A stretch of DNA of 46,047 nucleotides from Methylobacter sp. GTDB taxonomy: Bacteria > Pseudomonadota > Gammaproteobacteria > Methylococcales > Methylomonadaceae. The stretch is from contig JAURYJ010000022.1 of assembly GCA_030653985.1 (NCBI GenBank), positions 1 to 46,047 of the forward strand, in the 5' to 3' direction. Of the stretch, positions 25,106 through 34,057 are shown in pieces. The notes under the pieces were generated by a model, which was given only the letters and a program-made list of their open reading frames with translations, had not been told where the DNA came from and searched no databases. Position 1 is the stretch's first letter. Each line of letters begins with the position of its first letter. The position numbers and the translations under genes were made by a program.

Positions 25106-27427
25106 ATGATTAACAACACCGCCCTGTATATATTTTTCATCATCGTTTGCAGCTTTACCAATATAAGGCTGCTGGCTGCTGACCAAATTTCCTATAGTCA
25201 CGATGTTAAACCCATCCTCGATTCCCGCTGTGTGGCTTGCCATTCCTGCTACGACTCCCCTTGCCAGCTTAACTTAGGCTCATTTGAGGGTTTGGAAAGA
25301 GGTGCCACCAAGAATCCGGTTTACGATCATCAACGCATTAAAGCCGTAGAGCCCAGCCGACTCTTTATTGATGAAACCAGCCCGGCGGGTTGGAGAAAAA
25401 AAGAATTTTTCCCGGTACTGAATGAACAGGCACCATCGCCTGAAAACAATATCGATAACTCACTGATCGCAAAATCACTCCTGTTAAAACGCGACCATCC
25501 GTTGCCTGCAGAGGGTAAATTACCAAAATCCATAGAACTGGCTCTGGAGCGCTCTTTGCAATGCCCGACTGTGGACGAGTTTACCGAACACAAAAAAGAT
25601 CACCCGCTCTGGGGCATGCCTTACGGATTGCCCGCACTGTCCGAAACCGAGGAAAGCACGCTGTTAAACTGGCTAAAAGCAGGCGCTAAAACCGATACAG
25701 CACCACCGTCATTATCGCCCCTGGCTACGGCTGAAATTAAAAAATGGGAGCAGTTTCTTAACGGTTCATCGTTAAAACAGCAACTGAGCGCGCGTTATTT
25801 ATATGAGCATTTATATATCGGCGACTTGCATTTTAAAGGCCATCCTCATACTGAATTTTATAAGCTGATCCGTTCGGCAACGCCCTCGGGACAGCCGGTG
25901 GATGAACTGAAAAGTGTGCGCCCTTTTGATGCCCCCGGCGTCGCAAAATTTTATTACCGATTGCGTCCCGTTACCTCGACCATCGTCGATAAGAATCATT
26001 TTGTTTATGAATTAAGCGACAGCAAAATGCAGCGTTTTAAGCAACTATTTTTAAAACCCAAATTCAGCGTTACTGAACTGCCGGGTTATGAACAACAAGC
26101 TACCGCCAATCCGTTTAAAACCTTTAGCCAATTACCGGCGGTGTCCCGCTACCAATTCCTGCTGGATGACGCCCAATATTTTTTCTCCGGTTTTATTAAA
26201 GGCCCGGTATGCCGAGGTCAGGCTTCGCTGAATGTGATCCGGGATCAGTTCTGGGTCGCCTTTGTCAAACCTCAGATTGAGTTTAACCCGCAATACACCC
26301 AATTTCTGGCCGAAAATAATCGCTACCTGCAAATGCCCGCCTCTGACGGCGAAAATATCGGCTTTCTCGAATGGCGGGAATACAACCAATTACAACGGCA
26401 TTATCTCAAACACAAAGAAATATTCACCGACCAGTTACAGCAGCCAGTTGATTTGAACCTGATCTGGGATGGCGACGGCGATAACCGGAATGCCTTGTTA
26501 ACGGTATTCCGCCATTTTGACAGTGCCACCGTTATTAAGGGGCTCATGGGCAAGCCGCCGTTAACCGCCTGGGTTGTTGATTACCCCATATTTGAACGCA
26601 TACATTATTTGCTGGCCGCAGGATTTAATGTCTCCGGCACCATTGGGCATCAAGTCACCACGCGTCTGTATATGGATTTCTTGCGCATGGAAGCGGAAAA
26701 TAATTTTCTAAAATTTATCCCGATCAAGCGACGCATAGCCCTGCACAACAGCTGGTACGAGGGTATTGATTTAAAGATTTTTAGTTTTTTTGAAACGCCT
26801 GTCTTTAACACCGACAAGGAACCGGCACTTCGCTATCAAACTTCCGATTACAAGCATGAATTTTTTCAACGTCTACAGCAACGACTGGGACAAGCCGGCG
26901 GGCAGCCTGATTTGATCAACCGCTGCCTGCAAGCGCAATGCAATAACGCCGATGCGACACCGGTTCAACAACAGATTGACACCATGATGCGTAAACTGGC
27001 TGATTTAAAAGGCGAAGAAATTGCCGCCTTGCCGGATCTATCCTTTCTACGCATAAAAACAGCCGATCCTGCAACAGACCGGGTCTACACCTTGGTTCGC
27101 AATCAAAAGCTACTGAATGTATCGTTCATCTTTGGTGAAAACCTACGCAGAGAGCCGGAAAAAGATACGCTTACCGTCGTGCCGGGGTTTCTTGGCAGTT
27201 ATCCCAACATATTTTTCAGTGTGCCACCGTCGCAACTGGCAGGATTCATTGACCAGCTAAAACACAGCTCAACCAAAACCGATGCGGACTTGTTTTATGG
27301 CCTTTACGGCATTCGCCGCACCAACCCTGAGATATGGCAGTATTACGATTGGTTTAATCAGAAATATCGCGATGAACAACCCGAAAATTCAGGACTTTTT
27401 GACATGAATAGGTATGAAAACCTATAG
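25106..27427 (+). CDS. cti: Fatty acid cis/trans isomerase
   Basis: This 773-residue, periplasmic protein has an N-terminal signal segment (about 1-25, cleaved near LLAADQ). Just behind it is the c-type haem site CVACHSCYDSPCQL (Cys42, Cys45, His46), a signature I recognise from Pseudomonas and Vibrio Cti. The length agrees with that family (about 760-780). Cti converts cis-unsaturated acyl chains of membrane phospholipids to trans without cofactors other than the haem, stiffening the membrane under solvent or heat stress. It acts post-translationally on existing lipid. The gene appears monocistronic, with a 70-base gap from the flippase gene. A haem-bearing membrane protein gene upstream may be a redox partner; that is inference. 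Confidence 0.95.
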   Translation: MINNTALYIFFIIVCSFTNIRLLAADQISYSHDVKPILDSRCVACHSCYDSPCQLNLGSFEGLERGATKNPVYDHQRIKAVEPSRLFIDETSPAGWRKKEFFPVLNEQAPSPENNIDNSLIAKSLLLKRDHPLPAEGKLPKSIELALERSLQCPTVDEFTEHKKDHPLWGMPYGLPALSETEESTLLNWLKAGAKTDTAPPSLSPLATAEIKKWEQFLNGSSLKQQLSARYLYEHLYIGDLHFKGHPHTEFYKLIRSATPSGQPVDELKSVRPFDAPGVAKFYYRLRPVTSTIVDKNHFVYELSDSKMQRFKQLFLKPKFSVTELPGYEQQATANPFKTFSQLPAVSRYQFLLDDAQYFFSGFIKGPVCRGQASLNVIRDQFWVAFVKPQIEFNPQYTQFLAENNRYLQMPASDGENIGFLEWREYNQLQRHYLKHKEIFTDQLQQPVDLNLIWDGDGDNRNALLTVFRHFDSATVIKGLMGKPPLTAWVVDYPIFERIHYLLAAGFNVSGTIGHQVTTRLYMDFLRMEAENNFLKFIPIKRRIALHNSWYEGIDLKIFSFFETPVFNTDKEPALRYQTSDYKHEFFQRLQQRLGQAGGQPDLINRCLQAQCNNADATPVQQQIDTMMRKLADLKGEEIAALPDLSFLRIKTADPATDRVYTLVRNQKLLNVSFIFGENLRREPEKDTLTVVPGFLGSYPNIFFSVPPSQLAGFIDQLKHSSTKTDADLFYGLYGIRRTNPEIWQYYDWFNQKYRDEQPENSGLFDMNRYENL

Positions 27428-27558
27428 ACTAAAGCCGTTGAAAATCAAACAATAGCGACATAGGCCGGTTTGAGCGGAAGCGAAAACAAGCGTTTTCGGC
27501 AAACACCTGACAGGCTTTACACAGCACCGCAAAAGCAAATCAGCAGAGCTCACCCAAC

Positions 27559-27867
27559 ATGAACCTATACGATTTTCGACATAACCCGCGCCGGTCGTTA
27601 ATGACTCGACGCGTGGCTGACAGACGCAAGACACCCTACCCGTTCGGCTCACCGGAATGGGTGGAAAATATAAAAAAACATTATCTGGCTTGGCCAAAAG
27701 TCAACCGTCGTAACCTGAACAGACGCACTAATGAAAGGCGTGCAGTTGACCGGCGGTTACAACAGCTTTCCGAGCAACGCCGTTCCGAAAAAAAATATTC
27801 CATGATTTTGCTGACACAAGAAGAAAGAAAGTTGCTTGAAGACCTTTATATGAGTGATCAGGATTAG
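27559..27867 (+). CDS. Small arginine-rich hypothetical protein
   Basis: This 102-residue protein has no family I recognise. It is strongly basic and repetitive, with RR pairs spaced every few residues (HNPRRS, TRRVADRRKTP, NRRNLNRRTNERRAVDRRLQ, EQRRSEKK), and ends in a more acidic helix (TQEERKLLEDLYMSDQD). There is no signal or membrane segment. The basic repeats suggest binding to nucleic acid or an acidic membrane surface. The start ATG 27559 has CAGCAGAG upstream, a weak ribosome site. It is convergent with the lipocalin gene. Confidence 0.65.
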   Translation: MNLYDFRHNPRRSLMTRRVADRRKTPYPFGSPEWVENIKKHYLAWPKVNRRNLNRRTNERRAVDRRLQQLSEQRRSEKKYSMILLTQEERKLLEDLYMSDQD

Positions 27868-27884
27868 CCTGTTTATTCGGGATT

Positions 27885-27961
27885 CCCGCCGATGACAATC
27901 GGCAATAAGGTCTGAAAATTAAATAATTGATACCTTTCAGTGGGCGACCAAGCGGTCGCCC
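27885..27961. terminator. Hairpins between convergent genes
   Basis: GCCGAT-GACA-ATCGGC near 27888-27903 and GGGCGACC-AAGC-GGTCGCCC at 27942-27961 are two stem-loops between the convergent genes ending at 27867 and 27979. Neither is followed by a clear T-run, so they may be REP-type or rho-assisted rather than classic intrinsic terminators. Confidence 0.4.
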
Positions 27962-27978
27962 CTAAATTCATCGGCACC

Positions 27979-28491
27979 CTAATTCTGCTTGGGAAAAATA
28001 AGTTTATCGGTTGCAAAACCCAGCGTTTTGGCTTGTTCAATTAATGCCGTCAACGTCGACTCGGGCAGCTGCCTGGTTCGGGACAATATCCAGAAATAAG
28101 AGCGGTCCGGCCCGGTGACCATCGAATAGGCATAATCTTTTTTATCCAGCTCGATGATATTGTAACCGCCATAAAACGGCCCGAAAAAAGACACTTTCAG
28201 CCTGCCTTTATCCGTCTGCCCGACAAAATACGCCTTGCCTTGGGCCTCGTGCCATTTCCCGGCCTTTATATCCCAACCCTTGTTCAGCACATCAACGCCA
28301 CCATCGTCTCGTAAGGTATAGGTCGCTGAAATATTCTCCAAGCCCCGTTCAAATCGATGATCGAGCCGGGCGATTTCGTACCAGGTCCCCAAATAACGGT
28401 TAACCTCAAAACTGTCAACCGCCGTAATCCCCTCGGGAATACCGGTACAACTGGTCAATAAGCTAATAATCAGTATAAATAATATTTTCAT
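27979..28491 (-). CDS. blc: Bacterial lipocalin, outer-membrane lipoprotein (Blc-like)
   Basis: This 170-residue protein has a lipoprotein signal peptide with lipobox LLTSC (Cys15). The lipocalin signature GTWYEIARLDHRFERGLENISATYTL follows (about 35-60), then the conserved GPFYGGYNII and the TGPDRSYFWILSRT strand/turn. Length and motifs match E. coli Blc. It binds lysophospholipids or fatty acids and is linked to membrane stress, which fits its nearness to cti. The start has a good ribosome site (AAAAGGAATCCGC upstream). It is divergent from the HD-domain gene. Confidence 0.95.
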   Translation of the reverse strand: MKILFILIISLLTSCTGIPEGITAVDSFEVNRYLGTWYEIARLDHRFERGLENISATYTLRDDGGVDVLNKGWDIKAGKWHEAQGKAYFVGQTDKGRLKVSFFGPFYGGYNIIELDKKDYAYSMVTGPDRSYFWILSRTRQLPESTLTALIEQAKTLGFATDKLIFPKQN

Positions 28492-28669
28492 GCGGATTCC
28501 TTTTAAAAGGGATTGACTACATCAGACGACTCACTTTAACGAGCAGGATTCTGCTCGTCAACTCAGGCGGTATTATCGGCAAATTTTTAAAGACAATCGG
28601 CCGTTCGCCTGTCAAAATCCCGGGTGTTTCCATCGAACCGATTTGTCACTAAACAGGACTCCGCGTGCC

Positions 28670-29893
28670 ATGAAACTGCAACATGTTGATATACATAACG
28701 CCATTACCGCCTTAAGTTGCGCGCTGGATTTAGTCGGCGTTGACGAAGTCAGACACGGCAAACGGGTGGCGATCATGGCCAATTCTATTGCCCGTCACCT
28801 GAACTGGCCAGAGCTTGAGTGCCTGTCTAGCCTTTACGCCGGCATGCTCCATGATTGCGGGGTTTCCAGAATCCATGAACACCGTCGGCTCACAGAAACG
28901 CTGGAATGGGACGGTGCCGAGGATCATTGCATCCGTGGCGCCGCTTATTTGTCGGCCTGTCAGCCGTTGGCGCATTTATCCACTGAGATTCGCTACCATC
29001 ACACCCGCTGGGAAAAACTGCTGGAGTCACCTATCGATCATCAACTGCGCTTGCGTGCCAATCTGCTGTATCTGGCGGATCGCATCGATATGCTGCAAGC
29101 ACCTTTCCTGAACAGCGACCGAATTCTAATTGAGTATCCTGCGATTATCGCGCATATCAAAACACTATCCGGCGTATTGTTTGCGCCTGAACTGGTGGAT
29201 GCCTTTGCCGACATCGCTAATGTCGAGGCTTTTTGGCTGGCCATGGAACCCGAATATCTGGATGAAGATTTACGCCGCATCGGCCGCCATATTCCAACGA
29301 CCCTGCTCGGCATTCCTGCACTCAAAGAGCTGGCGCGGCTGTTTTCGCGCGTAGTCGACGCCAAATCTCCATACACCAATGAGCACTCGCAACGAGTAGC
29401 GCATATCGCCCGGCAATTGGCCATGGATTTCGGCATTGAAGGCTATGAGCTTGAGCAGGTTGAAATCGCCGGACTGTTGCACGACATCGGCAAACTGCGG
29501 GTATCAGAAGACATCATTGACAAACCCGGCAGTCTGACACAGGATGAACGGGCCACTATGCACCGCCATAGCTACGATACCTTCCGCATTCTGCAGCGGG
29601 TTTTTGACGATTCAAAGATACCGATATGGGCCGGATTCCATCATGAGACCCTGATCGGCGATGGCTATCCGTTTAAAAACGGCAACAAAGAACTGGATCT
29701 GGAATGCCGCATCATTGCCGTTGCCGATATTTTTCAGGCACTAGCGCAAGAACGGCCTTATCGCCACACCATGAGTCTTGAGTATATTGTTAACAATTTA
29801 CAGTCGCGCGTTGCCAGCGGCCATCTCGATGCCAAAGTGGTGGCTAAATTGACTGAAAATGCCGAACTCTATTACCGGTTAGCCATGGCTTGA
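28670..29893 (+). CDS. Tandem HD / HD-GYP phosphohydrolase
   Basis: This is a 407-residue protein from ATG 28670 (AGGA upstream). An in-frame TTG at 28643 would add nine residues. It contains two HD domains. The first (about 20-150) has VRHGKRV, LHD, EDHCIRGAA, RYHH and LADRID. The second (about 235-395) has NEHSQRV, LLHDIGK, HRHSYDT, FHHETLIGDGYP and AVADIFQA. The second matches HD-GYP cyclic-di-GMP phosphodiesterases, including the GYP, while the first keeps the metal ligands but lacks GYP. HD-GYP proteins hydrolyse c-di-GMP to GMP. No receiver or sensor domain is attached, so control must come from elsewhere. Confidence 0.88.
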   Translation: MKLQHVDIHNAITALSCALDLVGVDEVRHGKRVAIMANSIARHLNWPELECLSSLYAGMLHDCGVSRIHEHRRLTETLEWDGAEDHCIRGAAYLSACQPLAHLSTEIRYHHTRWEKLLESPIDHQLRLRANLLYLADRIDMLQAPFLNSDRILIEYPAIIAHIKTLSGVLFAPELVDAFADIANVEAFWLAMEPEYLDEDLRRIGRHIPTTLLGIPALKELARLFSRVVDAKSPYTNEHSQRVAHIARQLAMDFGIEGYELEQVEIAGLLHDIGKLRVSEDIIDKPGSLTQDERATMHRHSYDTFRILQRVFDDSKIPIWAGFHHETLIGDGYPFKNGNKELDLECRIIAVADIFQALAQERPYRHTMSLEYIVNNLQSRVASGHLDAKVVAKLTENAELYYRLAMA

Positions 29894-29993
29894 TCCTGGG
29901 TTCTGAGCTCAAAACCCAGTAGTTAACTAAACCAACGGAAAATTTTAGGGGTGGCTAAACGTTTTCAACTTAATCAATAGTTATGAGGACACG

Positions 29994-30899
29994 ATGATGA
30001 ATATACTGATTACTGGCGGCACCGGTTTTATTGGCAGTGTCTTGGTTAAAAGCCTGATCGACCTAGGTCATACTGTTACAGTGTTGAGCCGCAGCCCGGA
30101 TAAGGTTGCCAAAACAGACGGTTCGCGCATTCATGCACTGGATAGTCTCACGCAGCTTAAAGCGGAAGACAGCTATCAAGTCATCATCAATCTTGCCGGT
30201 GCGCCGATAGTTGACGCCCGCTGGAGCGAGGCACGCAAACAGCTGATCCGGGCCAGTCGTATCGACCTGACTGAACACTTGGTAGCCTGTATCGCACGCA
30301 TGGAGGTTAAGCCAGAATTATTAATCAGCGGTTCCGCTATCGGCTATTACGGCGACCAAGGCGACACGGTGTTAACCGAACAATCGACGCCTTATGAAGA
30401 TTTCTCGCAACAACTTTGCGCCGATTGGGAAGCTGCGGCAAAACAGGCCGAACCATTCGGTGTCAGAGTCTGCCTAATCCGAACCGGCTTGGTTATTGGC
30501 AATGGCGGCGGTTTTCTGCAACGGATGTTACCGACATTTCGCTTGGGCTTGGGTGGGCGTTTGGGTGACGGGCGGCAGTGGATGTCGTGGATTCATCGTC
30601 AGGACTGGATCAACATCGCGCTGACCATGATGGCCGATGCAACCATGCACGGCGCTTATAATGCGACCGCGCCGAACCCGGTGACCAATGCCGAATTCAC
30701 CCGAATTCTGGCGCAATGCCTGAAACGCCCTGCCCTGCTGCCGGTTCCGGCCTGCGTGTTAAAAATAATGCTCGGCGAAATGTCGCAGCTGGTGTTGGGC
30801 AGTCAGCGCGTGGTACCGGAACGGCTATTGACACAGGGGTTTACGTTTCAATATGACGATCTTGCTGCTGCGTTAAATGAAGCGTTAGCGCATCAATAG
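29994..30899 (+). CDS. NAD(P)-dependent epimerase-like protein, YfcH/TIGR01777 family
   Basis: This 301-residue protein starts at ATG 29994 or the adjoining ATG 29997, which sits better behind GAGGACACG. It opens with a Rossmann nucleotide-binding loop GGTGFIGS, followed by NLAGAPIVDARW (family-specific), SGSAIGYYG and a C-terminal substrate part (RLLTQGFTFQY). Family members resemble the C-terminal domain of SulA/YfcH-type epimerases; the reaction is unknown. It is a single gene, convergent with the photolyase gene. Confidence 0.92.
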   Translation: MMNILITGGTGFIGSVLVKSLIDLGHTVTVLSRSPDKVAKTDGSRIHALDSLTQLKAEDSYQVIINLAGAPIVDARWSEARKQLIRASRIDLTEHLVACIARMEVKPELLISGSAIGYYGDQGDTVLTEQSTPYEDFSQQLCADWEAAAKQAEPFGVRVCLIRTGLVIGNGGGFLQRMLPTFRLGLGGRLGDGRQWMSWIHRQDWINIALTMMADATMHGAYNATAPNPVTNAEFTRILAQCLKRPALLPVPACVLKIMLGEMSQLVLGSQRVVPERLLTQGFTFQYDDLAAALNEALAHQ

Positions 30900-30975
30900 C
30901 AATCCGACTTTGAACACGCTTTGGGCTCCAGAATTTACAGATGCCGGCGTTCAAAGCTTGTTTTGCAACCCAACA

Positions 30976-32340
30976 CTACGTATTGGCCGCTTGCTTAAAC
31001 CGGGCTTTGCTTAGTTGACTCTCACGGGCATGATCAATAATCGGCGCGGGATAACGACAAACACTGTGTTTCTTGTCCCATTGATGAATGGTTTTAGGCA
31101 AAAAATCTTGCAGTTCCGGCAGCCAGCGATAAATATACCGGCAATCCTGATCAAATTTAAGTTGCTGTAGCCAAGGATTAAAAATTCTGAAATACGGTTG
31201 CGCATCGCAACCGGTCGAGGCAGCCCATTGCCAGTTGCCGTTATTGACGCAAGGATCATAATCGATCAGATGCTGGGCAAAATAACGTTCGCCCCAGCGC
31301 CAGTCGATATGCAGATCTTTGACCAGAAATGAGGCGGTGATCATCCGCACCCGGTTATGCATAAATCCGGTGGCGTTGAGTTCACGCATCCCGGCATCGA
31401 CGATCGGAAAGCCGGTTTTACCATCGCACCAGGCTTGAAAATAATCGGGATTGTTATCCCAGTGCAGATCGGCAAATTTTTCCAGAAACGCCCGTCCAAA
31501 AACCGGCGGAAAGTGATAACCGATATGGGTAAAAAAATCGCGCCAGTAAAGCTGCCTTATCAGCGGATGTTCACTGCCGAGTTGTTCAGTAATCGCATAA
31601 TAAACTTCCCGAACCGAACAAGTGCCGAACTTTACATGCGCGGACAGCTTGCTGGTCGCATCCAGCGCGGGAAAATCGCGGGTATTTTGGTAATCGGCAC
31701 AGTCGCCGAGCTGATCCAGTATCGCCAAGGCCTGATTGCGCCCCCCCTTGATTGCGGGTTCCGTAACGGATACATCAAGCTGATCAAGGCTAAATTCAGC
31801 AGCTGCCGCCAAAAAATTATGTCTAACTAATGTTTCCGGCAACGCAACCGGAAACAACTGTTTGGCATTGTTATAAAACGCTGTGAACACTTTATACGGC
31901 GTTTTATCCATTTTTACCGCCTGCTCCGGCTCATTAAGCAGGCTATCGGGAAACGCAAGCAGTGCAATGCCCAGCTGCTTGCACACAGCGGCCAGCTCAT
32001 CATCACGCTGTCGACTGAAAGGCGTGTAATCGCGATTGATAAACACCGCCTGTATCTGTTGCTGTTCTGCCAGCTGCTTGACGACCTGCTGCGGCAGCGC
32101 CTGATAAAGCGCCAGTTTGCCGCCTGCCGACTGCAACTGCTGCTGAAGATCCTGAATGGACTGCAACATAAACTGCAAGCCAGGCTGGCTCTGGTAAGGG
32201 TGCGGCTCAATCTGCCGGGGATCGAAAATAAAGCAGGGAATCACCTGCGCTGAAAGCCGCAAGGCTTCAAGCAGTGCGGTATTATCTTCCAGACGCAAGT
32301 CGCGACGGAAAATGAATAATGAAGTCGAATAAGCGGTCAT
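30976..32340 (-). CDS. phrB: Deoxyribodipyrimidine photolyase (class I CPD type)
   Basis: This 454-residue protein has the antenna-binding alpha/beta domain (IFRRDLRLEDN), then the FAD domain with LIRQLYWRDFF, TGFPIVDAGMRELNATGFMHNRVRM and DPCVNNGNWQWAASTG. The Trp and Asn residues of the class I CPD photolyase FAD pocket are present. It reverses UV cyclobutane pyrimidine dimers using blue light. In E. coli phr sits next to ybgA (DUF1722); here a DUF523/DUF1722 gene lies only 0.8 kb further on but is oppositely oriented. An identical 141-bp repeat pair begins just upstream. Confidence 0.97.
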   Translation of the reverse strand: MTAYSTSLFIFRRDLRLEDNTALLEALRLSAQVIPCFIFDPRQIEPHPYQSQPGLQFMLQSIQDLQQQLQSAGGKLALYQALPQQVVKQLAEQQQIQAVFINRDYTPFSRQRDDELAAVCKQLGIALLAFPDSLLNEPEQAVKMDKTPYKVFTAFYNNAKQLFPVALPETLVRHNFLAAAAEFSLDQLDVSVTEPAIKGGRNQALAILDQLGDCADYQNTRDFPALDATSKLSAHVKFGTCSVREVYYAITEQLGSEHPLIRQLYWRDFFTHIGYHFPPVFGRAFLEKFADLHWDNNPDYFQAWCDGKTGFPIVDAGMRELNATGFMHNRVRMITASFLVKDLHIDWRWGERYFAQHLIDYDPCVNNGNWQWAASTGCDAQPYFRIFNPWLQQLKFDQDCRYIYRWLPELQDFLPKTIHQWDKKHSVCRYPAPIIDHARESQLSKARFKQAANT

Positions 32341-32396
32341 CGAAGCCTTTTTTTAAAATGGCGAAAAAGATAGTAAATTGAGGATTGTTAACCCTT

Positions 32397-32537
32397 AGGC
32401 AAGACGCAAAAATAAACCGCTATTTTTGTAGGATGTGCTGAACGGCAGTGAAGCGCATCATTCGTGATTGAGCGATGCGCTTCACTGCGTTCAGCACATC
32501 CTACGGGGGCATTTTATTTATTGCGAGTTACCTTAGC
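32397..32537. repeat. 141-bp palindromic element, copy A
   Basis: It matches the reverse complement of 40046-40186 over all 141 bases with only four differences. Its middle is itself a near-perfect inverted repeat starting TAGGATGTGCTGAACG and ending CGTTCAGCACATCCTA. No gene lies inside. It looks like a non-autonomous or REP-type mobile element. Confidence 0.9.
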
Positions 32538-32541
32538 CTTT

Positions 32542-32970
32542 TTACTCAATAACCTGCGCCTGTTGCAGTTGCGCACGGAGCATTTCCACCCGTTTGCGAT
32601 TCACCCCAAAATCGCCGTGACCGGTACGCGATGCGGAACGGATATGAATTAACCTGGCTTTTGTATCCAGTATCGCATCTATATCATCGACAAAACGAAA
32701 CACCAGACTGGTTGCCTGGGCATGAAGCGTGTCGCTAGTTTCATTAGTGATTACCGTTCGGCTTTGATTAAGCAGCGCTTTTTTCAAGGCTGTCCAAGCA
32801 TCTTCAACATTGCCGGTAATTTTAAACGGCGTAATAAAATGATCGGCGTCTGTCGCCTGACTGGACACGCAGTTGGGACTGCTTGGACAAGGCGGTAATT
32901 TTTTTTCTGCTGCCTGAGTTGCTGTGCTTAGTGTCATAACGATAATATAAACAATAGTTCTAAATTTCAT
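32542..32970 (-). CDS. DUF1499 family secreted protein
   Basis: This 142-residue protein starts at ATG 32970 with GAGGGGC 8 nt upstream; the longer frame to 33018 has no such site. It has an N-terminal signal peptide (MKFRTIVYIIVMTLSTATQAA) and the DUF1499 pattern CPSSPNCVSSQA (about 27-38) followed by a mixed alpha/beta core, with RSASRTGHGDFGVNRKRVEMLRAQL at the end. The function of DUF1499 is unknown to me. The stop lies just inside the edge of the 141-bp repeat, so the repeat may affect its 3' end. Confidence 0.9.
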   Translation of the reverse strand: MKFRTIVYIIVMTLSTATQAAEKKLPPCPSSPNCVSSQATDADHFITPFKITGNVEDAWTALKKALLNQSRTVITNETSDTLHAQATSLVFRFVDDIDAILDTKARLIHIRSASRTGHGDFGVNRKRVEMLRAQLQQAQVIE

Positions 32971-33119
32971 CAGTATAGCCCCTCGAAAAAGTCTGCCATA
33001 ATAAAAGAATCGCATCAATCACAGGCAAATGCCAGCAGAGTCGATACAAAAACTATCTCTACAGCGCCAAGTTTTAGTGCTAAAGTGAAAAATTCTATCT
33101 TTAAAAACAGCAAACTTCT

Positions 33120-34055
33120 ATGAAAAAAATTCCTATCGGTATCAGTGGTTGTTTATTGGGCCAGAATGTCCGTTTTGATGGTGGGCACAAACGGGATTCT
33201 TATATCACCGGCACCCTGAGCGAATATTTTGATTTTCAAGCTTTTTGCCCGGAAGTGGAAATCGGCCTAGGTACGCCGCGCCCAACCATTCACCTGGTAA
33301 AAATAGATAATGCGGTACGCTGTGTCGGTATTAAAGACCCTGAAATCGATGTCACCGACCGGTTACGCAGTCATGCTGAATTCCAAAAAGAGCTGCACGC
33401 CGACTTATGCGGTTATATTTTAAAAAATGGTTCACCCAGTTGCGGCATGGAACGGGTCAAGGTTTATGTCGGCGTTCAAGCGCATAAAGAAGGTGTAGGC
33501 ATTTACGCCCAGGAAATGATGCGCAATAATCCGCTGTTGCCGGTAGAGGAAGAAGGCCGACTTGGCGATGCCGGACTGCGAGAGAACTTCATCCAGCGCG
33601 TTTATGTACTCCACCGCTGGAAAACCCTGCAGGAAGAGGGCATGACCGTAAACAGCCTGACGCATTTTCATGCCCGCCATAAGCTGATCATCATGAGTCA
33701 TGACGATTATCGCGATCTGGGACAACGGGTAGCCGGTGCCACCAAAGCTAATCTTGCGCAAACTGCGGAACAATACATTTTACAGCTGATGACGACCCTT
33801 AAAAAAGTCGCCAGCCGCAAAAATCATGTCAATGTCTTGCAGCATATTCAGGGCTATTTAAAAAGGGACTTAAGCGCCGACGATAAAGCCGAACTCTGCG
33901 AAGTGATTGAAAATTACCGCAATGGCTACGTCCCTCTGATCGTGCCGTTGACCCTGCTTAAGCACCATTTCCGCAAAAGCCCCGATCCGTATATAGAACA
34001 ATCCTATTACTTATCGCCTTATCCACAAGAACTACAACTCATCAATCAATTGTAA
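33120..34055 (+). CDS. DUF523-DUF1722 protein (YbgA-like)
   Basis: This 311-residue protein has an N-terminal DUF523 domain (about 5-145; ISGCLLGQNVRFDGGHK, FCPEVEIGLGTPRPT, KNGSPSCGMERV, conserved Cys and His residues that may bind metal). A C-terminal DUF1722 domain (about 175-300; LTHFHARHKLIIMSH) corresponds to E. coli YbgA. YbgA is encoded beside the photolyase in enterobacteria, and in some genomes the pair is linked to DNA photorepair or 2-thiouracil desulfurisation. It is followed by an epimerase-like gene 2 bases later, so the two are co-transcribed. Confidence 0.92.
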   Translation: MKKIPIGISGCLLGQNVRFDGGHKRDSYITGTLSEYFDFQAFCPEVEIGLGTPRPTIHLVKIDNAVRCVGIKDPEIDVTDRLRSHAEFQKELHADLCGYILKNGSPSCGMERVKVYVGVQAHKEGVGIYAQEMMRNNPLLPVEEEGRLGDAGLRENFIQRVYVLHRWKTLQEEGMTVNSLTHFHARHKLIIMSHDDYRDLGQRVAGATKANLAQTAEQYILQLMTTLKKVASRKNHVNVLQHIQGYLKRDLSADDKAELCEVIENYRNGYVPLIVPLTLLKHHFRKSPDPYIEQSYYLSPYPQELQLINQL

Positions 34056-34057
34056 TC

